Part shown: positions 52,444 to 64,000 of the stretch, one piece after another
Layout of the letters: every line of letters begins with the position of its first letter
Numbering within the stretch: position 1 is the stretch's first letter
Source: Mesocentrotus franciscanus
Taxonomy: Eukaryota > Echinodermata > Echinoidea > Camarodonta > Strongylocentrotidae
Assembly: GCA_037976565.1 (NCBI GenBank)
Contig: CP137672.1
Location: forward strand, 33,062,737 to 33,126,736
Direction of reading: 5' to 3'
DNA length: 64,000 bases
The notes under the pieces: generated by a model
What the model was told of the DNA's origin: nothing
Database searches by the model: none
Seen by the model: the letters and a program-made list of their open reading frames with translations, nothing else
Translations under genes and position numbers: made by a program

Positions 52444-54224
52444 TTTTCAGAATGGCATGCACAAATGCTTTAATTATCATCAAAACAACCATCAACTAAC
52501 AGTACTACAGAACAGATTCTCTATCAAATATCACTTGTAATTCATTTGTGCAATAGGCATCTACTCCTGTAGGCCTACATACTGTGTACATACATGTACA
52601 TGTACTTTTTTTAATCCAGTAAATATGTGGTCAGCAAAGAGGAAGAGGTTTGGTTTTAATTGATTCATTACGGATATATCCATTGTACTAGAGACGAACA
52701 CTGTAAAAACACATGACTTTTTACATGCACAGACTAGTATAATTACAGTGAAAATGTATGTAAGTATGTAGGATTGTAGGTTGAATGTTGCAAATGTGCA
52801 CATACAAATATGCCAGTCCAAATTGCACCCCTATCAAATCTTGTATGAAATACATTGCTTAATAGCACTACAGGAATCCATCATTCAGATCGAGACAGGA
52901 TTGGATAAGGTTTCATGGAATTACCAGGTTCTGCAAATACAACGTAATGTTCATGAACATGGATTGCATGAATCTGCATGATTTTAGAGTCGCAGAATGG
53001 TACGTGTAAACATGTATGCATGTTGTCATAAAAACATAAACAAAACATCCAACATCATTTTAACATCAAGTACATGTTCTTGTTGTTTAAAATACATGCA
53101 TGCAGGCCCCCTTTTCATTGATTTATGGATAATCAGTGCATGCGAAAGACAGGTTGAGACTAGCAATCTAAGTAAAATGTATGGAATTACATGTATGTAT
53201 CATGAATGTTGACTATACATGTGCAAACAAGAATGCTATACCAAAGAAGATAAACATTGTATTGTAAGTATTTGATCTATTGATTCATAGAATATGGGGA
53301 ATCCTACATTTCTGAGAAAAGATTTATAAGGGGATTTTATGGAATAGCTGGTTCCCTCTATTTGCACACGTGTAAAACAATCATACAAAGTCTGTTTTGT
53401 GTTTGTTTTTATTATGAGTTAATAACAAGGGGGCATATTAGTTAGGCCATATGAAAATGAACATTATTATTTTGTCCAGAATTTGGGGGCAATTTTTTTG
53501 GGGTAAGTAGATTTTTCTTTAAAAATTAGAATCATCTGAATGTAAAGGTGTCATTTTGTAGCACTTGTATACAGAATACATGTATGTCTACAGATGTCTT
53601 AGAGTGGATCTGCATGTAGAATCTACAGTGTGTTAATAACACTGAAACCTGTTTTGAAGATTTGTATATCTATAGAAAGACCATTTCTTGATAAAATCAC
53701 ATTTTCTTTTCTCATCTGTTTTTCTTTACATTTTCTTTCTTATCTCAATTTTCTTTATTTCTCTTTTTGGAGGGAGGAGGGGGTGGTGGCTTCCTGTAAA
53801 GAGTGTTTCATTTTACTGTATTACATGTAAAGTATATATGTAAACATATATATATACATGTATATCCACATGCTGCCATATTAAAGATTGCTCTCACCAT
53901 CTCCCTTGAGTGGGATCTTAGGAAATATCCACGTATGACAACTGGTACCATTGTACAGGCAATTTCTTTTTTGCTAATCACAATGAAGAATTTTAGCCTA
54001 TTGATGCCAATCCGGAGTGCCCGGAATTTTGAAAGTGTCAAGGAATTTTTAAAGGAAATTAGAGGAAAAAGAAAAGTCATTATAAATGAATGCAAGAACA
54101 CTAAACATGTTCTCTCTTTATCATTTGTTTAGCTTTAGAAACAGTGGCAGATCCAGGCGAGGGCCGAAGCGGCCGTGGCCCCCTTTTTATGGCGGCCTAA
54201 AAAAATTAAAGGGGAAGACAGAGC

Positions 54225-54310
54225 GACAGAAGTAAAAGGAGAATAGAAAGCCAAAAGAGAAGGTAAAAGAGAAGAAGACAGGAAAAGGAAAGAGAGAAAA
54301 AAAGAAGAAA
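54225..54310. repeat. GA-rich simple repeat
   Basis: Purine tract with gagaa and aaaga units just before the SINE at 54331. A similar tract lies at about 54775-54885. Both give spurious Phe/Ser-rich frames on the minus strand. Confidence 0.7.
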
Positions 54311-54330
54311 AATTCAAGAAATATACTGAT

Positions 54331-54640
54331 GTAGAGGTGTCGTGGTAGAGTGGATACGTCACCCGACTGTCGATCACAAGGTCCGAATTCGAGTCCCGCC
54401 GCGGCACTATAAATGTCCTTTGGCAAGACATTGATCTACATTTGCCACACTCAACCGAGGTGATGTAAATGGGTACCTGGCAGGTATTAATTCCTTGAAA
54501 TGCTAGAGCACCGTTATGGCCGCCTTGCTAAAGCCCGGGTAATAATCGGGCAGCGCAAGGAAGCGTCACAACGTGACGGACATGTGCGCTATACATGTAT
54601 AAGAAGCCACCATTTTTATTATTATTATTATAAGATAAAA
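54331..54640 (+). mobile_element. tRNA-derived SINE, well-preserved copy
   Basis: Box A-like TGGTAGAGTGG (54343-54353) and box B-like GGTCCGAATTC (54380-54390) with tRNA-like spacing. The body carries 'gtaaatgggtacctggcagg' and 'gggtaataatcgggcagcgc', and the (TTA)n tail lies at about 54615-54630. It shares its body with 47375-47602. A functional tRNA is unlikely because the 3' arm is extended into a SINE body. Confidence 0.75.
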
Positions 54641-56339
54641 AATTACTTCTCTAAGTAACGGGTCAGCAACATATTAGATAGGATGGAAACCTAATCCTAC
54701 AGCAAGTTATGCGTATAGTCTGCATCAACTTATTGGCCACGGCCCTCCCTTTCTGGTGGCCTAATAAAATGGAAATGGGAAATAGAGAGAATGACGAAAG
54801 AAAATGAGAAAAGAAAGAGAAAATAATAAAAAAAGAGAAGATAGAGGGTAGAGGAAAAGGAGAGAGAAAGAAAAAAAGAACATAAAACTTAAATTTACAC
54901 ATGTATAGAGATTACATTTCCGATGAGTTGGTTCGACATGTGCCTAAGAAGACTGCGGACGAAAGTACAATACAAAGAAAAAAAAGTTCTATAAAATTGT
55001 CTTTAAGAGAGAAAGAGAGGTTATTTTCTAAAATGAAATGAAAGGAGGAAATTACAATTTCAATCGCTCGTGACGACTATTTCTCTAAAAATAATTTAAT
55101 TTAAGAACTTCCTGGGGTTCCGCCCTAGAATCACGGCAAAGGCTCTGCCCCTGCACCCCATCCGTAAAGATAGAAGTGGTTCCCAAGACAACCTTTTATT
55201 GTATAAAATTGGAGAGAGTGTGAGCTTTATGTACAGGTACATGTAGTTTAAGCTTCTAACAACCGTGGACTTTTTATTATTTACACAATTTCTTGCCGGC
55301 TGCTGCTTCGAGATCACTGGAACGAAGAAAGCTAACAATGTGAAGAAAGGTAACAATGTAAAGCAAGCGAAAGATTAATCCTTTTTATCCAAATGGATTC
55401 TTCTACCATTCTTGACTAGAGGTGCGTTTAAAACTCTGCTACTACTGAATGAGATGGAATGCCTGATCTGAGGGCTTTTTTGTGCTGTTTAAAAAGAGCA
55501 CATAATAGGGGCAGTGCAATTGAAATTTCAAGGGATGGGTTAGAGTTTTTATCGCTCAGGACGGCTATCTACATGTACACTGTACATGTAGATTCTTCCT
55601 AATTAAGAAAATCCCATCAAATTCCAGGAAATTTGGTGTTCTTTTTCAGGAAACTCTATTTAAACGAGTGGAAGCACTGGTGGCTCTGTTTTTTTTCACT
55701 GTAACAGTTTTCTTTGGATCAGATATAGACCTAAAACAAGCCTCATTATCTTCAGTATACAAATGTCATTACTGTAAAATTTAGGAGTAGATTGTCCAAG
55801 TCTGAAACAAAATTGTGCAATGTTTGAGGCGTGCCCGGCTTTCCAGCAATCATATTGTACATTGTTCTACTTCAATATAAGTTGAAGTATACGATCGACT
55901 GTAAGAATTTTCAGGCGAATGGCATCCCATGTTTCGGACCTTACACTTACAGCTTTCATAGAAATCATATCTGGACCGTATCGTCACAGAAAAAGTTTGA
56001 AAAACCCTGGGTTAGAGTGTTCGTACTGCGCTGCCCATCATCTAGTGGCGTACGTGCTACGCGTAGGCACCCTACCTTTCAGCCGGGGCAAGCCATGGAC
56101 TTCTAATTGTCCATTTTTTCTAACCGATTCTTCCTATTTCCTTCTTGATTTTGCCAAACTGTTTGTTCTCATATTGCCAGATTATTAACTTTTCTTCCTG
56201 ATTTTCCCCAATTTTGCTTGTCATGGGACCCCCAACCCAGGTACGCCCCTGCCATCATAAACAGCTAAGCGTCGCTGTACCGACGTACTGAGCCAACTCG
56301 CCTCCCTAAACTTTAAATTTTATAATAGCTTTCATTTCA

Positions 56340-56522
56340 TACAAATCACATGATCAGCTATCATCAGTTTCATCAAACTTGTTAATTAATGTTATCAATA
56401 ACAAGTTACAATAATTTTTATAAGCTACTGAAATCCTTGCATTTGATTGGCTGTGAGAAGATTTGTCATAGATCTGTGGCAGTTGTTATTGATAACAAGT
56501 TTTATGGAACAAGACCCTGGAC
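56340..56522. mobile_element. Decayed foldback element related to 39249-39398
   Basis: Shares 'ttataagct..tgaaatccttgc', 'tgattgg' and 'agatttgtca' with 39249-39398. It has inverted 'ttatcaataacaagtt / ttgttattgataacaagtt' segments and a right end 'caagaccctgg'. Confidence 0.55.
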
Positions 56523-57055
56523 CGTCAAGGAGAAAGTTTGAGAACCCCTGATTTATCTTCTAAGCTTAGCAGCTTCTCCGCTGTCCGCTGCGCGCTGGCA
56601 CTGTTCCCCTTACCGATCACCGGCCGCGGCCGCCATAGCCCGTTCGGTATAGTGTGTTTGCATTCCAAGCTGCATCCATGACAAAAACAATCCTAATTCG
56701 TGTAATAGGTTAGAAACCGTTGTAAAAAAAACACAATCACCCAACACATCACTACAAAGTCAAGGACAACTTACAGACAAGGCTCTATCACAATCTTTGA
56801 TTACGCAACGTCGAGAAGATAACGCAACGTCGGCGTCGTCGAGAAGATTTAGTCGAAATGATACAAATTCAGTCATTCAGATGAGAGACATTAAAATCAG
56901 AGATGTCGTACTCTGCAGATCTACATGTAGATCTCTGCGCTGCATGCTGCATACCGTAGTATACTCTTCGAATTGTAGATCTAAGGAAGGTGGCTTAGCG
57001 GGCCTATTGTATAAGGCCTAGACTATATAGATCTACGCGAATATAATGTTCTTAC

Positions 57056-57098
57056 TTCTTTTTCTTGGCTTCTTCAAAGTTTTGTCAAAGTTTTCCAT
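57056..57098 (-). CDS. Speculative first coding exon in a CpG-richer patch
   Basis: ATG at 57098 (context ACAATGG) opens MENFDKTLKKPRKR and meets a donor-like GAA|GTAAGA after 43 nt. The upstream minus-strand sequence (57100-57200) is locally GC/CpG-rich in an otherwise AT-rich region, as a promoter might be. I could not place following exons with confidence, and the family is unknown. A second mini-exon-like ATG is at 56636-56614 (MAAAAGD..., donor CG|GTAAGG). Either or both may be chance. Confidence 0.22.
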
Positions 57099-57539
57099 TG
57101 TACGTTTTCAAAAATGATAGCGAGCGAGGCAACGGGGCTCCTTGTGTACGAAATACTGGAGATCGAGGCGCGGCGGCAGAGTCCTAGCTCTCACCCGAAA
57201 TTTTGAAAGTCTCCCAAAGTTGGCCAAAAGATGATTTAAATTTTGGAACTGCCTATATGCCCATTATGATAAGAGAATAAAAAGATGGACTTTGGTTTGC
57301 CTGTCATTGATCAAGAGTGCTCTAAAATGCAAAGTTCCAATTACTTCTAAACGTAAATTTATACGACTGCGTCGGACTGCATGGATCGAGGCCTATATAC
57401 CGAAATATCTATAAATATACAATTCATGCATGTAGACTGACTACATGATTTGTATTTTGTTCGGGTATATATTAAGTGAAACATTGATGAAACACTTGAT
57501 GAAACATTGATGAAACATTGATGGTTTATGTTATATGGG

Positions 57540-57716
57540 GACCTTGCTCTTACAAGGCCAGCTTTTCTAAGGTCTCCACTTTCTTTCATTTGGATTATAT
57601 ATCGACTTAAAATTGCACTTAAATTGTTTTTTTCTTATGCTGTTTTTTGTTATATTATTATATGTAAAAATGTTGTGAAAGAAAGAAATAAAATGAACCT
57701 TGAACCTTGAACCTTA
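57540..57716 (+). mobile_element. Possible LINE 3' tail with (ACCTTGA)n end
   Basis: Ends 'aaataaaatgaaccttgaaccttgaacctt', short tandem repeats after an A-rich stretch, as seen at CR1/L2-type 3' ends. No reverse-transcriptase sequence is visible. Confidence 0.35.
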
Positions 57717-57919
57717 ATGTTCCGCTTAGACTATTTCTGGCTTCCACTAATCCTCCACTGAGCAGCCAGACAGAGGTGTTTTTGTTCTGTCTTGGGGCAA
57801 TATAATGTCGAGCCAAGCCTTTGCAATTTTATCTTCGATCGGAGCAGGGAGGAAGGGGTGATACCTGAGTTGTGCTCGAGAAATATATTCCAATCCTTAC
57901 TGGCTCAACCCCATCAGAA

Positions 57920-58790
57920 ATTTTTGACACGCCGTGCTCCTTCGACATGCATGCTCCCATTTTCCTTTGCAATAAGACAAAGTGTCCATTTTCCATTCGC
58001 ACAAGTTCCCTTTTTAATATCTAATAATTGCCCCTTTTCAGGTACAAGAAGTGCCCCTTTTCACTTTTGATAAGTGCCCCCTCTCATAATTGCCCTATTC
58101 AAATCTGAGAGGTGCCTCTTTTCCTTTGTAAGAAGTGTCCCTTTCCATTTTAATAATTAGGCCTACCCCTATTTAACTCGGATAAGCGCATGCACCTTTT
58201 ATTTTCACACGTGCCCCTTTTTCTTTCTAATAAAAGCTCTTTTTCCTTCTTATAAGTGCCCCTTCCCCTACTAATAATTACCCCTTTTCATCTCTGATAA
58301 GGGCCCCGTTTATTTTTAACATGTGCCTCTTTTTCTTTTTAAGAAGAGCCACTTCCCCCTTCTTATAAAGCTCCCTTTTACCTCCGAAAATTGCCCCTAT
58401 TAAAATCTGATCGGTCCCCCTTTTCTTTCAACAAAGCACATTTTTCCTTTATTATAACTGCCCCTTTTTCATTCTCATAAGTGCCCCTTTTCACATCTGG
58501 TCAGTGCCCCTTTTCACCTCTGATAAATTCCCTTTAACAATGAGACGTGCACCTTTTCCTTTCTAATAAGGAACCTATCCCTTTTTCATAAATGCCCCTT
58601 TTCCGTCGACAAATGCCTATTTCCCACCCTAATAAGTGCCCCTTTTTTCCTGGTGAGTACCTCTTTTCAGGTGTAAGAAGTGCCCCATTTTCACCTCTGA
58701 TAATTACCCTTTGTACTATGACACGTGCTCCTTTTTTCTTCTAATAAGTGTCCCCTTTCCCTCTCATCATTAAACGTGCCCTAATTTAAA
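57920..58790 (+). repeat. Minisatellite of about 28-32 bp, unit 'taataagtgccccttttc'
   Basis: About 25-30 degenerate units such as 'tgataagtgccccttttca', 'taataattgcccct' and 'agaagtgcccctttt' over nearly 900 bp. No continuous ORF. The strand is strongly asymmetric (pyrimidine-rich top strand). Confidence 0.88.
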
Positions 58791-59639
58791 GCGACTAGGA
58801 GCAATTTCCCCGCATTTATAGATGATATAGTTATTATACTTATCACTGGTCTGTTCAGTATTGGGTATTTTCCTCTTTATATAATTTTACGCACTGCGAC
58901 CTCACAGATCTTTAAAAATGTTGCTCACTCGCTTTGCTCGCTCGCAAATGAATTTTCAGATCATCACACCCAACTGCAAAGTATGGTGCTAAAGCTATAT
59001 CTTGTATGGTCTATATAGAGAAACAAATATGGAAATCATCCCTGATAATGTAATCACAATGTAGGGGTATATACCCTCCCACTTCCAAAGTCGCTCCGCC
59101 GCCCCTGTCTTGAAGAGATGTGACAAACCAGGAAGGCTCCCACCTCCCTGGACAAAGGAAACAAATTACATGTTTACAAATTATAGCGTTTATGTCTCTT
59201 TTAGATGAAAGTTGAACAATTCTTGTACATCGTGTACATCAAAATGTTTAATACAAAAGTGGAAATCCAGTGCAGAAACTTAAAGACAATATAATCTGCA
59301 TTGTTATGTACGTGTGTGAGAACGCGCGCATAAACCATTACATACAAACACATAAACCATAAACCAGCACAATTTTCGCGCAAACTAATATTCGAGAATT
59401 TTTCGAAATAGCTAGTGCTCACTCAAGCGTAAAATTTTGTCAATACTTTTATATAGTGCAATGGAACGGACCTTCACCCATGAGGCCATAAGGAAAAATC
59501 AAGCAGATGTCGAAAAATTATAATTTTGGATGATATTTTCCTAGTGTGTACTTTTTATTTTTTTTAATATACGCAATATATAGAGTACAAACACAAATGG
59601 AGGGAGGGTAGAAGAAATGGCAGGATCCAGTGATGAGAA

Positions 59640-59735
59640 AGAGAGCCGGAGACAGAGAGAGAGTTAGAGAGAGAGAGAGAGAGTGAGAGAGAGAGAGGGA
59701 GAGAGAGAGAGTGAGAAAGAGAGAATGAGGCAGAG
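59640..59735. repeat. (GA)n microsatellite
   Basis: Long GA tract with GTGAGA breaks. A shorter one lies at about 59862-59890 and another at about 60220-60257. The Ser/Leu-rich minus-strand frames here are repeat artefacts. Confidence 0.88.
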
Positions 59736-60257
59736 AGAGGTGGTGGGCATGGGAAGAAAAGAGGTATAAAGGGGAAGGGAAGAAAAAAAAGTATAAAGGT
59801 AAAGAGCGGAGGATCGAGATGGGCTCAGGAGTAAAATTGAGGAGGGAGTGGAAGAGAAAGAAAAGATGGAGAGAGAGAGAGAGAGAGAGTAAGGGAGATA
59901 AAGCGATAAACGATAAAGAGACGTCACCAATTAGAAAACTAAACAAAAACAAATCATCTATCCATTATGTCCATCTCATGCGTTATAGTACAGTACTTAC
60001 ACAGGCTCAATCTCAACACAAAAATAATAATGAATTCCATATCATTCTTCAAAGTATTTATTTCGTAATCAAAAGTAGACAGAGATACAATTGGATAACA
60101 GTCATAAATGTTAATCAATCAAAGACTTACAAATATAGCCCCAGGGCTTGTTTTGAACTGAAGAGAATGTGTGTAGCATATTGACGACCGAGGATGAATG
60201 AGAGACTAAGATAATTATATAGACACAGAGAGAGGGGAGAGGGAGAGAGAGAGTGTG

Positions 60258-61017
60258 TGTGGCATACTTTCAATGGGTAAGAAAGCTCTTGGAGGAATAG
60301 AAGAAGAAGAAGAGAGAGGAGTAACCCGAAGCAGGGATAAAGGAAGAGGGTATTTTAATTACAGAGTAGAAGTCCACGGTGACAGTAAACTGTTTATGAT
60401 AATATTCATGGAAAAAAATCAAAATCAACGGTCAGAAATTAAAAAAGAAAAGAAAACAAGAAAGACCAAATTAATGAGAATTATACATTATCGACACATT
60501 ATTATTTTTGTTACCATTACCATAGATCATAACAATTGCAATATTCAATTTCACATTAGTCTTTGTACATCGCATAGAAACTTTAGGAGACCTAATTTTG
60601 TTTCTGTTTTATTCTGCATTGGTCACATCTCTATCGAGACTTATTTTCCAATATACAACTCACTCCCAGATCCTAATCAAATGATTGGTCATGCGCGGTC
60701 ACGTGTGATTCATTTACTGAGCCTATTGCACGCTTTTACATGAAAAAGCGTGCAATATTTTCCAGTACTATCCAACGATTTTTCAGTGACGCGCAGTAGT
60801 GCGCGTAGAGGTTAGAGCGCTTAATACTGCGTGTACACATGGGCCTATTCTTGCGCACCACTATGCGTAAATGGGTATAGATAGAGGTGCGCTTGCTATA
60901 TCTATACTTATGTGTACGCACTAATTATTGAGACTTATTAAAACTTGAGATTTATTGGTCAATCAGTTGAATTAATTATTTTTACATCAAATAACAAGGA
61001 TCTAGGAGTTTCGTTGT
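60258..61017. other. Intergenic, no gene supported
   Basis: A 162-codon open frame crosses here on the plus strand but is Lys/Arg/Ile-rich and shows no domain. A small perfect hairpin 'ttgcacgctttt...aaagcgtgcaa' lies at about 60727-60757. Confidence 0.5.
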
Positions 61018-61192
61018 ATAAAACAAATGATGCATGTTTTCATTCGTTCATTATACGATCTATCCGCCCTCGTTGATGCTGTGTGTATCTATCGCACTCA
61101 GCCTAACGGCTTCGTGCAATAGATACACACAGCCTCAACTCGAGTGCGGATAGATCGTATAATGAACTCATGCGCATGCATCATTTGTATAA
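61018..61192. repeat. Foldback inverted repeat
   Basis: Arms of about 75 nt: left 'acaaatgatgcatg', 'ttcattatacgatctatccg' and 'gctgtgtgtatctat'; right the same words inverted, around a short loop near 61100. Noncoding. Confidence 0.8.
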
Positions 61193-61530
61193 TAATACAG
61201 CCACAATTACTGCTCATATATAAGCACAGTGGCGTCTACAGAAATTGATCACCATCGGGGTCATAGTGTGTCGGAAAGACCCCTATAAACTATAAACATT
61301 GCAAGTTGCATTGATTTGATGATTCAACTACTTCAACTTCTTCAACTTCTTCAACTACTGCTGGATACGCCCCTATACAAGTTATAAAATCAAAGGAATA
61401 AAGAATTTTAAATAAAATCAAAAGTAACAAAAACATAATGGACACAGTGAAAAACGACTATGGTTGAATATAACAAATGCATTCCTTCTTAATATGACAT
61501 TTATGACGGAAAATGCATGAAATAATATAA

Positions 61531-61811
61531 GGGGGGTGTTTCACAAAGACTAAGATCAACTTTAAGTTGGACTTAAGTATAACAGGCCGCTCGTGCTATT
61601 GTTTTCTCTCATCATTTACTGGCATTGGTCTCTCTCACGGGACGTACAAATCATGGTAAAAATCTATAAAACTTACATTTTTTGATAATTCATTATTGAA
61701 GGAAAAAATATTATCTAAAGATCATAATGGTGAGAGCAAACAATGGCACGAACGGCCTGTTATACTTAAGTCCTACTTAAATTCGATCTTAGTCTTTGTG
61801 AAACACCCCCA
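61531..61811. mobile_element. Foldback (MITE-like) element with 'GGGGGTGTTTCACAAAGACTAAG' ends
   Basis: Left arm 'tgtttcacaaagactaagat', 'ttggacttaagtataacagg' and 'gctattgttttctctc' is mirrored by the right arm to the outer edges with few mismatches (arms about 100 nt). About 280 bp, noncoding. It lies just 3' of the gene ending at 62057. Confidence 0.8.
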
Positions 61812-62056
61812 AGTAGCGATAAGGGGGGAAAAGAGAAAATGTATTTGAGCATAATGCATGCAAAGGTATAGTGTTCGTATAAACATCTTACAATCTATAA
61901 TTTTCTTCCAAATATTATTATTGGAACATTTCCATCTGCTCTTTTCTAACATCGAGGCATGAATTCTATGTGAATACTTCCTTTCTTTCATATGACTTCT
62001 GCTATATGAATAACTCGAAAGTTTACTAAATCATTAAAAAGTCTATTCTAATCCAC

Positions 62057-64000
62057 CTACGGTTCTGGCTCGCTTTCCAGTATGTCACTATCGTCGTCGG
62101 GAATATCATCAATGACGGGTTGGTTGATAGTCCACCATCTTCTGAGTTGTCTTCTTTCCTTCTCTGTCCGGGAACTTCCTTCAGGACAAACTCCCTGAAA
62201 GTGTCCTCCGCTTCGGCCAGCCTGAAGTACGTCATGAACACGGACTGCGTTCTGACAGCGAACGCATGCGCTTCTTGTGCTACGCGCTCGGCCGCGGGGC
62301 AGTTGACGACGACGTCGTCACACGGTCCTGACCTATGCAACGCCGCCCTCAGCCGTGCGTCAGTTCGACCCAAGTAGCGGATGATCAACTTGGCGGCAGC
62401 GACGGCATCGTCCATTGCAAGAAATGCATCCTGTAGCTCGTGATCTGCGCATTTCCGTATGCACTTTCCACTCTCCCTCTCAAAACACTCATCTGATTTT
62501 ATCGACATATTCGTTTCTCCCGTCGGGGTTACAGTTTTGACGTCGGCATCATTAGGTTGAGAATCCGTAGAAGGCGTTTCTTCAGTGAGACGTACATCAT
62601 GATGATCTTCGTTCGAATGGGTGTCATTTCCAAACACGTTGCACTGATGATCTGTAACTTCGTCTTTTTTCGAGGAGAATAACTGGATAACGTCAGCCAG
62701 CGGACTCTCACTCTCCTCAACCGTCACTGATTCATTCTTCTGAGTTTCCCGTTCAGGTACACCATTGAGACGCTCGGCTATCAGGTTGTCGATCAGTTCT
62801 TGGACATCACCCGTCTGTGGCCTATCCCTACTTGAGAGTCGGGAATCTTGGGCTCTCTCTTCCGCAGGATCAACATCAGATGCCCGACTTTCTCTCGATC
62901 TCGACTCATTTGCCAGTATGTTGCCGACATCTTGTTGCGGCGAAGGAATGTTGCCGAGCGATGATGAAGTCGCCATTCGCTGATCACCATGACCAAGAGT
63001 GAAGATTGACACCCGAGACTCTGTACGATCCCGAGCCGCCGGCGTGTAGTCCCCACCGCTATCCTCTATCAAGATCCCTTGAAGCTGTTCGTCACTGTCT
63101 GATACAGATTCAGCCACCACGTCCATGTCACTGATCTCAGGTTGAACTGCATGCTGGGCTTGAAGTGTTATGTTCATTTGTCCTAACCCCGGGACTTCTA
63201 GAATATGCTGGGCTGCCACCGATGGAAGGTCCGCTGACGGGGTGGTGGGTCCATCAGCGACAGGACTTTCGTGCTCCTGGTGGTTAGTGTTTTCAAGTGA
63301 TTTCCACCCCTGTATGGTTGGAGTCATGGTTCCTTTACTTATCGTAACATGAACCATATTATCATCCGCGTTCTGAATCACCCCATCGCTATTGTCAGTA
63401 TCAAATTTGTCGCTTGAATAACTATCGACGTAGCCAAGTTGTTGGCGTTCGTCGGTTTGTGGTGTACATGATATGGAGCCTCTCTGTGTAGTGGATTGCT
63501 CTTCGTATACACGTCGCCCTATCATGCCATTTTTGTCACAGCTACTACAACCATCATCAAGAAGAGAGATGTTCAGCCCATCTACAGATTCTAGTTCCTT
63601 CCAATCCGTCTGAATTCCAATGGAGACGAGTTGCTTGTTGTCAGCAGATGACTCATTTGAAGAAGGAAATAAGGAAGAATACGGTTCGGCGTTACCGCAC
63701 AACTCAGGTGAAATGCGAGAAACCATGGATTCCACTAGTTTTCGAACTGCATCGTTGATGATAATTGTTCTTGTCGAAATAGACCTGGATTCTCCCTTAC
63801 AGTATCAGAATTGTTAGATTCAGGAGGAGTTATTGTACAATCGTCACCATCTTGCCGAGAAATTATCATGCTGTCAGGTTCTTCTTCGGAATATTGTACC
63901 GCCAAGGCCTCCTCTTCAAGGCTGCCTGCAACTCGTAAATCTTCAACGACGTTCTCATTCTTGTGCACATCAACAATGTCCTCGACTGCTTTCGGTTTAC
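62057..64000 (-). CDS. Unrecognised acidic Ser-rich protein, 3' part, frame apparently broken twice
   Basis: The open frame enters at the window edge (KPKAVEDIVDVHKNENVV...) and runs to a stop near 63735. A second frame takes over from about 63770 (NDAVRKLVESMVSRISPELCG) and continues uninterrupted for more than 1.6 kb. The body is disordered, rich in Ser/Asp/Glu, with SIGIQTDWKE near the start. The C-terminal part (about 62400-62170) is helical and Ala-rich: LQDAFLAMDDAVAAAKLIIR, LGRTDARLRAALHRSG, AERVAQEAHAFAVRTQSVF and LAEAEDTFREFVLKE. That frame stops at 62026 after low-quality sequence. Shifting by one base at about 62155 instead gives RRQLRRWWTINQPVIDD, then IPDDDSDILESEPEP and a stop at 62057, which looks far more protein-like. 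I know no family match. It could be a real gene with sequence errors, a recent pseudogene, or carry tiny introns. Confidence 0.6.

Larger units (their letters stand above)
50586..54330. other. Intergenic, no gene supported
   Basis: AT-rich DNA with many 'acatgta' words, poly-G/poly-C runs near 51286 and 51350, and a MITE copy at 52031-52443. The open frames at about 53803-54132 run on both strands because stops are scarce there. I do not recognise a protein. Confidence 0.5.

Noticed and set aside
53803..54132. About 100-codon open frames on both strands
   Set aside because: Both strands are open because stops are scarce in this stretch. Neither gives a recognisable motif, good splice sites or a start context.
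54343..54390. tRNA gene candidate
   Set aside because: Box A and box B are present but imperfect, and the sequence continues into a SINE body with a (TTA)n tail shared with another copy.
59518..59952. 144-codon minus-strand frame rich in Ser/Leu with membrane-like stretches
   Set aside because: Translation of a (GA)n tract; composition comes from the repeat.
60255..60743. 162-codon plus-strand frame
   Set aside because: Starts in a GA tract, is Lys/Arg/Ile-rich, begins at a non-preferred start and shows no domain.

Overview
The window looks like nuclear DNA from a marine invertebrate deuterostome, most likely a sea urchin. This is an inference from four things: AT-rich sequence with dense (GA)n/(CT)n tracts, many tacatgta-type words, tRNA-derived SINEs and foldback elements typical of such genomes, and an intron-rich matrix metalloproteinase resembling the echinoderm/vertebrate family. 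I could run no database search. All genes I can support lie on the minus strand and are split by introns, so the long open frames seen by eye are mostly fragments or shadows.

Layout. (1) 2040-2183: first coding exon of an unidentified secreted acidic protein whose remainder I could not find. (2) 2184-14100: intergenic, with simple repeats and a foldback element. (3) 14231-30140: a complete eight-exon matrix metalloproteinase (566 aa) with signal peptide, cysteine-switch propeptide, furin-type site, zinc catalytic domain, Pro-Gly hinge, four-blade hemopexin domain and a hydrophobic C-terminal tail that suggests a GPI anchor. All seven splice junctions keep frame. Intron 1 is 9.8 kb and holds a 289-bp tandem duplication and a SINE. 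Introns 2 and 5 hold large inverted structures. (4) 30141-38550: intergenic DNA and 3' flank with a MITE-like element. (5) 38551-50426: a complete eight-exon seven-transmembrane receptor (374 aa) that I recognise as GPR143 (OA1), the melanosomal/lysosomal receptor of ocular albinism. Its introns carry a LINE fragment, a SINE, a nuclear-receptor-like satellite and mirrored arrays. An exact 11-bp M-box (the MITF site of pigment genes) lies about 150 bp upstream of the ATG. The last 17 codons of the receptor recur as degenerate tandem copies in the 3' flank. (6) 50600-62000: repeat-rich intergenic DNA with SINE and MITE copies, a large 'GTGCCCCTTTT' minisatellite, foldback elements and a CpG-richer patch with a speculative first exon. 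(7) 62057-64000: the 3' part of an unrecognised acidic, Ser-rich protein that runs off the window edge. Its reading frame appears to break twice.

The genes do not form an obvious functional cluster. The strongest biology is the complete membrane-type MMP and the GPR143 orthologue with its M-box and repeated tail. The best structural observations are the mirrored tandem arrays, the perfect-looking intronic foldbacks and the DR1-bearing satellite.
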